DNA of 29,595 nucleotides from Phytophthora sp. 'mugwort'. Lineage: Eukaryota > Oomycota > Peronosporomycetes > Peronosporales > Peronosporaceae. The notes below the pieces were generated by a model that saw only the letters and a program-made list of their open reading frames with translations, made no database searches and had not been told where the DNA came from. Within the stretch, counting starts at the first letter, position 1, and every line of letters starts with the position of its first letter. The translations under genes and the position numbers were made by a program. This document shows positions 16,580 through 26,507 of the stretch, piece by piece. The stretch is taken from the NCBI GenBank assembly GCA_033558025.1, contig JAUCEF010000053.1, positions 1 to 29,595 on the forward strand. The letters are read 5' to 3'.

Positions 16580-17291
16580 TTAAACAGTTTTATCTGAATA
16601 TACATTAAAAATAGCTTTTAATGCATCTCGTGAAAGTTGTTTATAAATATTTTGTTTTAAAAATTTTTTTTTTTCCTTTTTAGTTAAAGTAACCGCTCCT
16701 ATTAAAGCTATTAATAATATAATACCTGCAACTAAAAAAAAAAAAGCATAATAACTATATAAAATTTGTCCAATTGTTTCAATATTTGTAATAGTATCTA
16801 ATTGATAGATAAAATTTTTTAAAAAGGGTTTGACATCAACAAATATTTCAAAAGTACCTTTCATACTATCGTGAAAAAAAAATAAAGTATTTACTTTTTG
16901 AGTAAAAAAAGAATTATTTATTAAATGGTAATATGATGTAAAAACTTTACTAAACATAACAAACGTTTCTAAAAAAAAAATAAAACTAATTAAAAAAATA
17001 ATTGGTAAATAACCAAAATTATTTTTTATTTTGATTTTTATCAATTAAAACATTAACATCTAGCATCATAATAACAAATAAAAATAATACAGTAATAGCT
17101 CCTACATAAATAATAATTAACATTATTGATAAAAATTCAATTTCAGAAATTAATAATAATCCAGTTGAATTAGTAAAAACTAATATTAAAAAAAATGCAG
17201 AATATATTGTATTTGTAGAATATATTACAAATATAGCTGAAGTTAAAGCTATAGTTGAAAAAGTATAAAAGAAAATTGTTTCGAAATCCAT
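16580..17291 (-). CDS. nad6: NADH dehydrogenase subunit 6, frame broken by one base
   Basis: A membrane-arm subunit of complex I. The first frame (17291 to 17019) gives the Nad6 N-terminus: hydrophobic helices and the signature EIEFLSIMLIIIYVGAITVLFLFVIMML. It then runs into a stop after DKNQNKK. The adjacent frame, to 16580, continues with NFGYLPIIFLISFIFF, a variable segment and the conserved last helix IGQILYSYYAFFFLVAGIILLIALIGAVTLT, ending in a basic tail. A run of six T's at 17022-17027 (A's on the coding strand) with one base fewer would restore a protein of about 236 residues. The spacing and content of the parts match one Nad6, not two genes. Confidence 0.9.
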
Positions 17292-17351
17292 AATGTATTT
17301 AAATTATATAAATTTATAATTATATCTTAAAAGATACATATTTTATTATTT

Positions 17352-19346
17352 TTATTTAATTAATAAAAAAATAAATAAAAATAATAAAATAGTAATAATA
17401 TTAAAAAAATAAATAATAGAAAAAAAAATAATATTTATTAAACAAATAATGCTAATTAACATTAATAATGAATAGTGATAAATATAACCTGTTTGTAATA
17501 AAATTATTTTTTGACTTAAGAAAGAAAAAACGGTTATTAAACCAAAAGGACCACACATTTCAATTAAACCTTTATCAATCATTTTATATGTTACATTATA
17601 ACCAACTTTTAATATATATTGATTAATAAATTCATAATAAATTTTATCAAAATACCATTTTCTATTTAAAAAATTATAAAAATAAAGACCATATTTTGAA
17701 ATTTTTAAGTTATATAAAAATCTAAATTTAAAAAAATATAAATAAAAGGCACAAAATAAGCCACAAAAACTTAAAATAACAGGTAATAATTTAAAAAATG
17801 TTGGTAAAAATTCAGCATCAATCATTTGATTATTAAATGGATTTATATAAATTGAGTTATTCCAAAAATTTGAACCTAACCCAACAAACATATCTTTAGA
17901 AATATAACCTATAAAAATACTACCAAATGCTAAAACTCCTAAAGGAATACCCATTTCTAATGGAACATCATGTGCATTTTTAATAACATTTTTATAGGCA
18001 TTAGTTTCACTTAAAAAAGCAAAAAATAATAAACGTGTTGAATAGAATGCCGTAAAAAATGCACCAATAGTACCCAACCAATAAGCAAAATGACCTGTTT
18101 CACTAAAACTTGAAAATGCAACTTCTAATATTAAATCTTTAGAATAAAAACCAGTTAAAAAAGGAAAACCCATTAAAGATAATGAACCTATTAAAAACAT
18201 TATATAAGTAAAAGGTAAAATTCTTCTTAAACCACCCATTTTTCTTATATCTTGTTCATCACCCATAGCATGAATTACAGCACCGGAACATAAAAATAAT
18301 AATGCTTTAAAATATGCATGATTTGATAAATGAAAAATAGCTAAAGGATAATTTGATAATCCACAAGCAAAAAACATATAACCTAATTGACTACAAGTAG
18401 AATAGGCAACTATTTTTTTAAAATCATTTTGTACTAGACCAATTGTACTTGAGAAAAAGGCTGTAGAAGCTCCAATAATTGTAATAACTTTTAAAGAAAA
18501 CATTGAATATTCAAACATTGGTGAACAACGTGCAATTAAATAAACACCAGCAGTTACCATAGTCGCTGCATGGATTAATGCCGAAACCGGCGTAGGTCCT
18601 TCCATAGCATCGGGTAACCATAAATGTAAAAAAATTTGAGCAGATTTACCCATAGCACCTATAAAAATTAAAATACACGCAACATCAATAATACTTAAAA
18701 TATAATTAAAAAAAATAAATTTAAAATCTTTAACAATAGAAATTGCTGCAAATGTACTAAAATATTCAATAGTTCTAATATTATAAAAAACAGTTAATAC
18801 ACCTAATAATAAGATTAAATCACTAATTCGATTAACTAACATAGCTTTTATAGCTGCTTTATTCGCTTGTAAACGTGTAAACCAAAAATTAATTAATAAA
18901 TATGAACAAAAACCAACACCTTCCCATCCAACAAACATTTGCATAAAATTATCACCTGTAACTAATATAATCATAAAAAAAGTAAATAGTGATAAATATG
19001 ACATAAATCTAGATAAATGTGGATCATGATCCATATATTTAGAAGAATATAAATGAACTAAAGTTGAAATACTTGTTACAACAATTAACATTATCATAGT
19101 TAAACTATCAAATAAAAAACACCAATTACAATTAAATAAACCACTATTAATCCAATTTGAAATATAAATAATATACTCATATTCATTTGTAATTGAATTA
19201 TATATAATAATAAATGAAAAAAGACAACTTAAAAAAGTTGTTAATGTGGTTATAAATACAGAACCTTTACGGCCAATATAAAAACCAAATAATCCAGAAG
19301 CTACTGAACCTAAAAAAGGTAAAAAAATTAAAGTTAATAATAACAT
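17352..19346 (-). CDS. nad5: NADH dehydrogenase subunit 5
   Basis: A proton-pumping membrane subunit of complex I, 664 residues, typical length. Core signatures are FNCNWCFLFDSLTMIMLIVVT near residues 73-93, the GWEGVGFCSYLLINFWF block near 139-155, the long conserved LWLPDAMEGPTPVSALIHAATMVTAGVYL stretch near 243-271 (with the key Lys earlier in GAMGKSAQ), and STCSQLGYMFFACG. The C-terminal half carries the lateral-helix region and is more divergent. It is uninterrupted. It lies between nad6 and atp1, with short spacers and no tRNA on either side. Confidence 0.98.
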   Translation of the reverse strand: MLLLTLIFLPFLGSVASGLFGFYIGRKGSVFITTLTTFLSCLFSFIIIYNSITNEYEYIIYISNWINSGLFNCNWCFLFDSLTMIMLIVVTSISTLVHLYSSKYMDHDPHLSRFMSYLSLFTFFMIILVTGDNFMQMFVGWEGVGFCSYLLINFWFTRLQANKAAIKAMLVNRISDLILLLGVLTVFYNIRTIEYFSTFAAISIVKDFKFIFFNYILSIIDVACILIFIGAMGKSAQIFLHLWLPDAMEGPTPVSALIHAATMVTAGVYLIARCSPMFEYSMFSLKVITIIGASTAFFSSTIGLVQNDFKKIVAYSTCSQLGYMFFACGLSNYPLAIFHLSNHAYFKALLFLCSGAVIHAMGDEQDIRKMGGLRRILPFTYIMFLIGSLSLMGFPFLTGFYSKDLILEVAFSSFSETGHFAYWLGTIGAFFTAFYSTRLLFFAFLSETNAYKNVIKNAHDVPLEMGIPLGVLAFGSIFIGYISKDMFVGLGSNFWNNSIYINPFNNQMIDAEFLPTFFKLLPVILSFCGLFCAFYLYFFKFRFLYNLKISKYGLYFYNFLNRKWYFDKIYYEFINQYILKVGYNVTYKMIDKGLIEMCGPFGLITVFSFLSQKIILLQTGYIYHYSLLMLISIICLINIIFFSIIYFFNIITILLFLFIFLLIK

Positions 19347-19550
19347 AATAGAATAAAATAAATTTAAATTATTTAAAAATATAATAATAATTTTAAAATA
19401 ATTCTTCTTAAAGAATAAATATTTTTTAAAAAATTAATATTAGAATAATATTTAAAATTATTTTCTATATAGAAAATAATTAATTTTTATCTGTTATGTT
19501 TTATTTACAAAATATTATAATTATTTTTTATTAATAAAAAAATAATTATA
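19347..19550 (-). other. Palindrome-rich spacer between nad5 and atp1
   Basis: The 204 bases contain no gene but several inverted repeats: ATTCTT/AAGAAT near 19402, AATATTA/TAATATT near 19436-19452, a 26-bp perfect palindrome at 19456-19481, and the left arm of a longer one (19505-19561) that reaches into the atp1 stop. Both flanking genes are on the minus strand with no tRNA between them. Confidence 0.6.
19456..19481. repeat. 26-bp perfect palindrome
   Basis: The half-site AATTATTTTCTAT is followed immediately by its exact reverse complement, with no loop. It is strand-symmetric and may form a cruciform or bind a dimeric protein. It lies upstream of nad5 and downstream of atp1 on the coding (minus) strand. 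Confidence 0.75.
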
Positions 19551-19561
19551 TTATTTTGTAA
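19505..19561 (-). terminator. Long hairpin overlapping the atp1 stop codon
   Basis: The inner arms TATAATTATTTTTT (19516-19529) and AAAAAATAATTATA (19537-19550) are perfect complements around a 7-base loop. After one T-T mismatch (19515/19551) pairing resumes for ten more pairs (19505-19514 with 19552-19561), giving about 24 pairs in total. The outer arm includes the last codons and the stop of atp1. A 3'-end processing or terminator role is inferred. Confidence 0.6.
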
Positions 19562-21080
19562 TAAAATTATTAGTAAAATTTGTTGCTAAAATATTAAGTT
19601 TTTTTTCTAATTCTTTAGATATTTCTTTTTTATTTAAGATTTCTTCTAAAATATTAAAATGATTATTTTTTATAAAATTTAACCAACTAATTTCAAAACT
19701 TGAAATTTTATCAACAGCAATTTTATCTAAGAAACCACGTACACCTAAATAAATAATTACAATTTGATTTTCAACAGATAACGGTATATTTAAACCTTGT
19801 TTTAACATTTCTGTTAATCTAATCCCTCTATTTAATTGTTGTTGAGTTGTAGCATCTAAATCAGAACCAAATTGAGCAAATGCTTGTACTTCTCTAAATT
19901 GTGCTAATTCTAATTTCATTGTACCAGCAATTTGTTTCATAGCTTTAATTTGTGCAGAAGAACCAACACGACTTACAGATAATCCAACACTAATTGCAGG
20001 TCTTTGACCTTCATTAAATAATTCTGTTTCTAAAAAAATTTGTCCATCAGTAATTGAAATAACATTTGTTGGAATATAAGCAGAAACATCTCCAGCTTGT
20101 GTTTCAATAATAGGTAATGCGGTTAATGAACCACCACCAATTTTTTTATTCATTTTAGCAGCTCTTTCTAATAAACGAGAGTGTAAATAAAAAACATCTC
20201 CAGGATAAGCTTCTCTACCTGGAGGTCTTCTTAATAATAAAGACATTTGTCTATAAGCTACCGCTTGTTTTGATAAATCATCATAGAAAATAACAGCATG
20301 TTTACCATTATCTCTAAAATATTCACCTAAAGCACAACCAGTATATGGAGCTAAATATTGTAAGGGTGCTGAATCTGAAGCAGTAGCCGCTACAATAACA
20401 GAAAAAAACATTGCATTTTTTTCTTCTAAAGTTTTTGTTAATTCAGCAATTGTTGATCTTTTTTGACCAACACCTACATAAATACAATATAATTGATTAT
20501 TTATATCTTTTTTTAAATGAGGTTCTCTTTGATTAATTATAGTATCAATAGCAATAGATGTTTTACCTGTTTGTCTATCACCAATAATTAATTCCCTTTG
20601 ACCACGACCAATAGGAATTAAACTATCTACAGCTTTTAAACCTGTTTGTACAGGTTGTTTAACACTTTCTCTAGGCATAATACCTGGAGCTTTAACTTCA
20701 ACTCTACTTTCTAATTTACTGTTAATTTGACCTTTACCATCAATGGGTTGTCCTAAAGCATCAACTACTCTACCTAATACTTCAGGTCCTACAGGTACAC
20801 TAACAATAGATCCAGTTCTTCGTACAAAATTACCTTCTTGAATTTCTCTATCATTACTAAAAACAACAACACCAACAACATCAGGTTCTAAATTTAAAGC
20901 CATTCCTTTAATATTACCATTATTAAATTCAACCATTTCACCTGCTTGAATTTTAGTTAAACCATAACATCTTGCAATACCATCACTCATTGAAAGAACA
21001 ATACCTGTTTCTTGTAAACTTTTTTCATCTTTATATTTTTTAATATTTGATTCCAGTATATATGATAATTCAATAGCCAT
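19551..21080 (-). CDS. atp1: ATP synthase F1 subunit alpha
   Basis: The alpha subunit of the F1 catalytic head, 509 residues, full length. It is nuclear-encoded in animals and fungi but kept in the mtDNA of land plants, many algae and some stramenopiles. The P-loop [14 protein letters not shown] is at residues 167-180. The alpha/beta signature [17 protein letters not shown] is near 359-375. The N-terminal beta-barrel begins [18 protein letters not shown], and the C-terminal helical domain follows [20 protein letters not shown]. The start [10 protein letters not shown] fits. Highly conserved and intact, it gives confidence in the standard code. A long hairpin overlaps its stop, and trnE is upstream. 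Confidence 0.98.
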   Translation of the reverse strand: MAIELSYILESNIKKYKDEKSLQETGIVLSMSDGIARCYGLTKIQAGEMVEFNNGNIKGMALNLEPDVVGVVVFSNDREIQEGNFVRRTGSIVSVPVGPEVLGRVVDALGQPIDGKGQINSKLESRVEVKAPGIMPRESVKQPVQTGLKAVDSLIPIGRGQRELIIGDRQTGKTSIAIDTIINQREPHLKKDINNQLYCIYVGVGQKRSTIAELTKTLEEKNAMFFSVIVAATASDSAPLQYLAPYTGCALGEYFRDNGKHAVIFYDDLSKQAVAYRQMSLLLRRPPGREAYPGDVFYLHSRLLERAAKMNKKIGGGSLTALPIIETQAGDVSAYIPTNVISITDGQIFLETELFNEGQRPAISVGLSVSRVGSSAQIKAMKQIAGTMKLELAQFREVQAFAQFGSDLDATTQQQLNRGIRLTEMLKQGLNIPLSVENQIVIIYLGVRGFLDKIAVDKISSFEISWLNFIKNNHFNILEEILNKKEISKELEKKLNILATNFTNNFITK

Positions 21081-21159
21081 AGAGGTTATTAAATTATCAT
21101 ATTATTTAATAATTATAAATTATTATAATTACCAAAATATATCAAATATATATTTTTTA

Positions 21160-21231
21160 TACCCTTTACGAGAATTGAACTCGTATTTTTACCGTGAAAA
21201 GGTAATGTCCTAACCATTAGACTAAAAGGGC
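21160..21231 (-). tRNA. trnE: tRNA-Glu(UUC)
   Basis: On the minus strand: acceptor GCCCTTT/AAAGGGT, anticodon loop with TTC in the stem TTACC/GGTAA, T stem ACGAG/CTCGT. It separates nad4 from atp1. Confidence 0.95.
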
Positions 21232-21255
21232 TTTTTATTAAACAAAAAATTTTGT

Positions 21256-22731
21256 TTAATAAAAATAAGAAAAATCAATATGTATTAAAATTTTTGAAAC
21301 ACTTTCATGCATACAACTTTCAAAAATTTTAGGATATAAACCTAATAAAAAGATATTTATAATTAATATTAAATGAATTAAAAATTCACGATAAGTTAAA
21401 TCATAATAAATTTTTAAATAAATATTTTGAATATTACCATAACAAATTCGATTATAAAATAATAAAGAATATACCCCACCCAAAAACATACCAATTGTCG
21501 CAAAAACAGCTGTTGTAGTATTATCTTCAAAAACTCCAGTTAAAATAAGAATTTCACCCACAAAACTACTTGAACCTGGAATAGACATATTTGCTAATAC
21601 ATAAATAAATAATGCAATACAAAATAAAGGCATTGTATGTGCTAAACCACCATAATAATTAATAAATCTTGTATGATATCGATCATATAAACATCCAATT
21701 GAAAAAAATAAACCACTCGATACTAAACCATGACTAATCATTTGAATAATACTACCTTCTAATCCTTGAATAGTTAAAGAAAAAATACCCAATATTATAA
21801 AATTCATATGAGCAACTGATGCATAAGCAATAATACGTTTCAAATCTGTTTGTCGTATAGCTGTTAATGACGCATAAATAACAGATATTAAACATAAAAC
21901 TAAAATATACGGTGTAAAATATAATGCAGCTTTAGGAAATAAAGGAACTAAAAACCTAATCATACCGTATGATCCTAATTTTAATAAAATACCAGCTAAT
22001 AGTACAGAACCTGCGGTAGGTGCTTCAACATGTGCTTCCGGTAACCAAACATGAAAAGGTAACATTGGAACTTTAACAGCAAATGATAAAAAAAAAGCTA
22101 AGAAATAAAATTTTTCATATGAAAAATTAAAATTACTATAATATAATATTTGATAATCAGTTGTACCCACAGTTAAAAATAAATGAATAATGGCAATAAA
22201 CATAAATAATGAACCTGCTAATGTATACATAAAAAACAAATATGAAGCTTTAATTTTACGTTCTCTTGAACCCCAAATACCTATAATTAAAAACATAGGA
22301 ATTAATACACTTTCAAAGAAAATATAAAAAATAAGTACATCTAATATACTAAATGAAATGATTAAACAAAATTCTAAAATAAAATATAAAATAAAATATT
22401 CTTTTATATTTTTATTAATCATTTCATAACTAATTAACATACAGATTGGAATCAAAAATGTTGTTAAAATTATAAAAAATAATGAAATACCATCAATACC
22501 TAAATAAAAATTAATATTAAATTGACTAATCCATTCTATTTTAAATAAATATTGAAAATTAGAAGTTGATTTATCAAATAAAATCCATAAAGGTAATGAC
22601 ATTAAAAAAATGAAAAAAGACATAAAAATACTAAAATTTTTTATAAATTTTTCATTTTTCGAAAAAGCTAATATAATAACCGTAATTAATGGTAAAATAA
22701 GTAAAAAAATTAATATAAACTTATTAAACAT
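21256..22731 (-). CDS. nad4: NADH dehydrogenase subunit 4
   Basis: A proton-pumping subunit of complex I, 491 residues. The start at 22731 (MFNKFILIFLLILPL) is chosen because the longer frame, to 22803, runs through trnH. Signatures are the block FYIFFESVLIPMFLIIGIWGSRERK near residues 140-164 with the conserved Glu, LAFFLSFAVKVPMLPFHVWLPEAHVEAPTAGSVLLAGILLKLGSYG near 210-255 (with the Lys and the H-x-W-L-P-E-A-H-x-E-A-P motif), and YASVAHMNF. It is intact with no frame breaks. It is flanked by trnE and trnH, which would release its mRNA. Confidence 0.98.
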   Translation of the reverse strand: MFNKFILIFLLILPLITVIILAFSKNEKFIKNFSIFMSFFIFLMSLPLWILFDKSTSNFQYLFKIEWISQFNINFYLGIDGISLFFIILTTFLIPICMLISYEMINKNIKEYFILYFILEFCLIISFSILDVLIFYIFFESVLIPMFLIIGIWGSRERKIKASYLFFMYTLAGSLFMFIAIIHLFLTVGTTDYQILYYSNFNFSYEKFYFLAFFLSFAVKVPMLPFHVWLPEAHVEAPTAGSVLLAGILLKLGSYGMIRFLVPLFPKAALYFTPYILVLCLISVIYASLTAIRQTDLKRIIAYASVAHMNFIILGIFSLTIQGLEGSIIQMISHGLVSSGLFFSIGCLYDRYHTRFINYYGGLAHTMPLFCIALFIYVLANMSIPGSSSFVGEILILTGVFEDNTTTAVFATIGMFLGGVYSLLFYNRICYGNIQNIYLKIYYDLTYREFLIHLILIINIFLLGLYPKIFESCMHESVSKILIHIDFSYFY

Positions 22732-22753
22732 AAAAAAATTTAATTTAAAAATG

Positions 22754-22826
22754 GGCGAAAAATGGGACTTGAACCCATAACACTTAGACCCACAATCTAA
22801 CACTCTACCTTTAAGTTATAATCGCC
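22754..22826 (-). tRNA. trnH: tRNA-His(GUG)
   Basis: On the minus strand: anticodon stem TTAGA/TCTAA with loop TTGTGGG (anticodon GTG), T stem ATGGG/CCCAT. A 5' extra G faces a 3' C, as expected of His tRNAs. The acceptor GCGATTA/TTTTCGC has two T-T mismatches in the middle, which may be tolerated or edited. Confidence 0.87.
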
Positions 22827-22829
22827 TTT

Positions 22830-23249
22830 TTAAATTTTTCTTAAATAATATATAAAATTTAAAAATGATTGAACAATTAAATTATTTAAAGGTGGATAGT
22901 TTTTAGATAATATTTGTTTTACTTTTAAATTAGAATAAATATTATTTTGAATACTCAAATAAATTAATTCAAGTTTTTTAAAATTATATAAATCCCTTAT
23001 TAAATTTAATTCATTATTTCCATAAATTATTAAAATAGAACCTTGTCCTTTTAATTTTAAAAAAATATCAATAATTAAATTTTGATTTAATATTAAAGAT
23101 TTATAATCAAATTTTTTAATTTTTTTTTTTAAAGATATTATTTCATTAATATTTAAATCATTATAACGAAATATATATATATATTTATAAGTTTGTTTAA
23201 TTTTTTGTAATTGATTTAATTTATACTTTTTAAATTTTTTTTTTTGCAT
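22830..23249 (-). CDS. Ribosomal protein L10-like, orf139
   Basis: A 139-residue basic protein not recognised with certainty. It follows the layout of ribosomal protein L10: an N-terminal YIYIFRYNDLNINEIISLKK (the region that reads like L10's V-x-Y-x-x-L-x-x-x-E-x-x-x-L-R-x), then a central strand and glycine segment KGQGSILIIYGNNEL, then KKLELIYLSIQNNIYS and KQILSKNYPPLNNL. The length suits the L10 rRNA-binding domain alone. It lies between trnH and nad7. I recall an oomycete mitochondrial ORF of about 142 codons that could be the same gene but cannot confirm that. A member of the nad family is unlikely: no nad9 motif is seen. Confidence 0.5.
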   Translation of the reverse strand: MQKKKFKKYKLNQLQKIKQTYKYIYIFRYNDLNINEIISLKKKIKKFDYKSLILNQNLIIDIFLKLKGQGSILIIYGNNELNLIRDLYNFKKLELIYLSIQNNIYSNLKVKQILSKNYPPLNNLIVQSFLNFIYYLRKI

Positions 23250-23287
23250 AATTTATTGAAAATAAAATTTTATTCTAATAATTAATA

Positions 23288-24466
23288 TTAACGATCAATT
23301 TCACCAAAAACAACATCTAAAGTACCAATAATTGTAACAACATCAGCAATCATATGATTTTTAGCTATAAAATCTAATGCTTGTAAATGTAAAAATCCTG
23401 GTGATTTAATTTTACATCTGTAGGGTTTATTTGTACCATCTGCTACTAAATAAACACCATACTCACCTTTAGGTGCCTCAATAACTGTATAAGTTTCACC
23501 AGCATTTACACAAATATTTTCTGAATAATATTTAAAATGATGAATTAAAGACTCCATAGAATTTTTAATTTGAATTCTATTTGGATTTGTAATTTTTTTA
23601 TCATCTAATTTAATAGGACCTTGGGGAATTTTATTAAGTACTTGCAAAATAATTCGAATTGATTGTCGCATTTCTTCTATTCTAATTAAATAACGATCAT
23701 AACAATCGCCATTTGTACCTACAGGTATATCAAATTTTAATTGATCATAAATTTCATAAGGTTGTGTTTTACGTAAATCCCATGAAATACCTGATCCACG
23801 TAACATAACACCACTAAAACCAAAATTTAAAGCATCTTTAGCAGATATAATACCAATATCTACTAATCTTTGTTTCCAAATTCTATTATTAGTTAACATT
23901 TCTTCAATTTCATCTAAACGGGTATTAAATTGTTCACAAAAAATATATATATCATTTAACAAACCTTTAGGCAAATCTTGATTAACACCTCCAGGTCTAA
24001 AATAAGCTGCATGCATACGTGCACCAGAAACACGTTCATAAAATTCCATTAATTTCTCACGTTCTTCAAATCCCCAAAAATAAGGTGTCATAGCTCCTAC
24101 ATCTAAAGCATGACAACATACAGCTAATAAATGATTTAAGATACGTGTTATTTCTGAAAATAAAACTCTTATATATTGTGCTCGTAAAGGTATATCACAA
24201 TTTAATAATTTTTCAATAGCCAAAACATATGCATGTTCTTGACACATCATAGATACATAATCTAAACGATCAAAATAAGGTAACGCCTGTAAATAATTTT
24301 TATATTCAATTAATTTTTCTGTACCTCTATGTAATAAACCTATATGTGAATCAGCTTTTTTAACAACTTCACCGTTTAATTCTAAAATTAAACGTAAAAC
24401 ACCATGAGCCGCTGGATGTTGTGGACCAAAATTTATAGAAAAATTTTTAATTTTTTTTAATGACAT
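23288..24466 (-). CDS. nad7: NADH dehydrogenase subunit 7 (49 kDa)
   Basis: A peripheral-arm subunit of complex I near the quinone site, 392 residues, full length. Conserved blocks are [22 protein letters not shown] near residues 12-33, [16 protein letters not shown] near 41-56, [20 protein letters not shown] near 61-80, then [20 protein letters not shown], and the C-terminal [46 protein letters not shown]. The ATG faces a run of T's (24466-24486). It is the first gene of the minus block, divergent from nad2. Confidence 0.98.
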   Translation of the reverse strand: MSLKKIKNFSINFGPQHPAAHGVLRLILELNGEVVKKADSHIGLLHRGTEKLIEYKNYLQALPYFDRLDYVSMMCQEHAYVLAIEKLLNCDIPLRAQYIRVLFSEITRILNHLLAVCCHALDVGAMTPYFWGFEEREKLMEFYERVSGARMHAAYFRPGGVNQDLPKGLLNDIYIFCEQFNTRLDEIEEMLTNNRIWKQRLVDIGIISAKDALNFGFSGVMLRGSGISWDLRKTQPYEIYDQLKFDIPVGTNGDCYDRYLIRIEEMRQSIRIILQVLNKIPQGPIKLDDKKITNPNRIQIKNSMESLIHHFKYYSENICVNAGETYTVIEAPKGEYGVYLVADGTNKPYRCKIKSPGFLHLQALDFIAKNHMIADVVTIIGTLDVVFGEIDR

Positions 24467-24582
24467 TTTTTTTTTTTTTTTTTTTTAATAAAAATATAAT
24501 ATTTATAAATTAATTTTTTTATAAATATATAGCATATATAGTAAGTAAGTATTTTTAAAATATTTATTTCTTTTATTACATT
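24467..24582. promoter_or_regulatory. Divergent intergenic region between nad7 and nad2
   Basis: The 116 bases separate the minus-strand block from the plus-strand block and contain no gene. They open with a T run (24466-24486), followed by an A/T tract and ATATAGCATATATAGTAAGT (24526-24545), the only part with several G/C bases. As the sole head-to-head junction, it should hold promoters for both strands or be spanned by long transcripts. No consensus is known to me for this lineage. Confidence 0.45.
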
Positions 24583-26075
24583 ATGTTTTTTCAGGAAATT
24601 TTTAATAATAATTTTGAAATTATTATCCCCGAATTTTTTTTAACAACTTTTTTATTAATTTTATTATTATTTGGTGTTTTTTATAAAAAAAATCAAAATG
24701 CTCAAAAAATTTTGATTATTAAAAATATTACTACTATAATAATATATTTATTATTAATTCTTTTAATATTAACGTTAAATATAACAAATATTTCAAGTAA
24801 CATATTAAATGGTGTATTACTTATTAATAATTTTACACAATTTATTAAAATAATTTTAATTTTATTAACAATTATTTGTTTTTTAATACAACAAAAATAT
24901 TTAATACAACAAAAAATAAATTCATATGAAATTAATATATTAATGTTAATATCATTATTGGGTTTAATGTTATTGGTATCTGCAAATCATTTTATTACTT
25001 TATATTTAGCAATTGAATTACAAAGTTTAAGTTTTTATATATTAACATCCACCCAAAAAAAATCGATATTATCAATTGAGGCTGGTTTAAAATATTTTAT
25101 TTTAGGATCAATTGCTTCAGGTTTTATTCTATTTGGTTCTTCAATAATTTATGCTATTACAGGTTCATTAAATTTTAATAATATTTTTTTAATATTATCA
25201 AATATAAATTTTTTAGATAATATAAATATATTAATTAGTTTATCTTATGGATTAATTTTTATTTTAGTTGGTATTTTATTTAAAATAGGTGCTACACCTT
25301 TTCATTTTTGGTTGCCTGATGTATATGAAGGTGCTCCAAATAATATTTCAAGTTTTTTTGCTATTGTACCAAAAATTGCTTTTATAGGAATTTTAATTCG
25401 TTTATTTTTTGAGATTTTTTTTAATATTTCATATTTCTTTGAAATTTTTTTTTATATTATTTCATTTTTATCTATGTTAATCGGTGCATTATCGGCATTA
25501 CAACAAAAAAAAATCAAAAGATTATTAGCTTATAGTGCAATAAGTCATGTAGGTTTTATATTAATAGGATTTACTTCAAATATGTTAAATAATATTCCAT
25601 TTATTTTATTATATATTATAATTTATATTATAACAAGTATTAATTTATGGACTTCTTATTTATCTTTAAATATCAATCATAAACCAATTAAATATTTAAC
25701 AGATTTATCAAATATATATACTATTAATAAATTAATTGCTATTATTATAATCATAAATATTTTTTCATTAGCTGGTATACCCCCATTAGCGGGTTTTTTT
25801 TCAAATTATTTATATTTTTTTCAGCTATTAAAAATAATTATTTTAGTTTAGTATTTTTTGGTATTATTATAAGTGTTTTAAGCTCTTTTTATTATTTAAA
25901 AATAATTAAAATTATTTATTTTGAAAAAATATTTAGAAAAATGTATATTTCACAAATAAATAAAAGTCAAAGTATAATATTATTAATTAGTACTCAATTT
26001 ATTTTATTTTTATTTATTTATCCTAATATTATATTAATAAATTTAAACAAAATTTATTTATATTTATTAATATAA
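24583..26075 (+). CDS. nad2: NADH dehydrogenase subunit 2, frame broken by one base
   Basis: A proton-pumping subunit of complex I, about 497 residues if read through. The long first frame gives Nad2 signatures: YLAIELQSLSFYILTS near residues 142-157, GLKYFILGSIASGFILFGSS, FKIGATPFHFWLPDVYEGAP near 231-250 (with the Lys and H-x-W-x-P-D motif), and KRLLAYSAISHVGFILIG. It stops at 25851 inside the last conserved part. The next frame continues with NNYFSLVFFGIIISVLSSFYYLKIIK and a further membrane helix to TAA at 26073-26075. The break lies in the T run 25815-25821, where one more T would restore the frame. Confidence 0.93.
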
Positions 26076-26081
26076 TATTTA

Positions 26082-26155
26082 GTTTGGATAGCTCAGTTGG
26101 TTAGAGTAAAAGACTGAAAATCTTTGTGTCGGTGGTTCAAATCCACCTCCAGACA
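26082..26155 (+). tRNA. trnF: tRNA-Phe(GAA)
   Basis: Acceptor GTTTGGA/TCCAGAC, anticodon loop CTGAAAA with GAA, T stem GGTGG/CCACC, discriminator A. It begins six bases after nad2. Confidence 0.96.
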
Positions 26156-26171
26156 ATTTTATTATTAAAAT

Positions 26172-26396
26172 ATGTATCTTTTAAGAATAACTTTTAAATC
26201 ATTTCAAAAAATAAATCAACTCAAACAAAATTTATTAAAATTAAAAAAAATTAATAAATTCAAAAATATTCAAATACCCGGTGTATTTCAAACAAAACAA
26301 AAAAAAAAAATTTTTACATTATTAAGATCTCCCCATGTAAATAAAAAATCACGTGAACATTTTATTCATAAAAATTATACTTCTAAATTAATATAA
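26172..26396 (+). CDS. rps10: Ribosomal protein S10 (uS10), short form
   Basis: Small-subunit protein S10, 74 residues against the usual 100 or so. The C-terminal signature is clear: TLLRSPHVNKKSREHFIHKNY near residues 49-69 (the L-R-S-P-H-V-N-K-K-S-R-E-x-F motif). The N-terminal ITFKSFQKINQL matches the first strand and helix of S10. The middle is short and Lys-rich, so the internal loop has been trimmed; the ends are intact. It lies 16 bases after trnF. Confidence 0.92.
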   Translation: MYLLRITFKSFQKINQLKQNLLKLKKINKFKNIQIPGVFQTKQKKKIFTLLRSPHVNKKSREHFIHKNYTSKLI

Positions 26397-26421
26397 AATT
26401 TAAAAATATTTTTTATTTATT

Positions 26422-26449
26422 AAATTTTTTAGTTTTAATTAAAAAATTT
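26422..26449 (+). promoter_or_regulatory. Hairpin downstream of rps10
   Basis: AAATTTTTTA (26422-26431) and TAAAAAATTT (26440-26449) form a perfect 10-bp stem with an 8-base loop. It begins 26 bases after the rps10 stop. Nothing else is visible in the 111-base gap before trnR(GCG). Confidence 0.4.
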
Positions 26450-26507
26450 TTATCTAAAAATTCATTAATAAATATTAAAATTATAAAAAAAAATTAAAAT
26501 TAAACTT

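Noticed and set aside
22732..22803. Longer nad4 N-terminus
   Set aside because: The extra 24 codons are the antisense-free reading of trnH; the next ATG at 22731 gives the normal Nad4 start.
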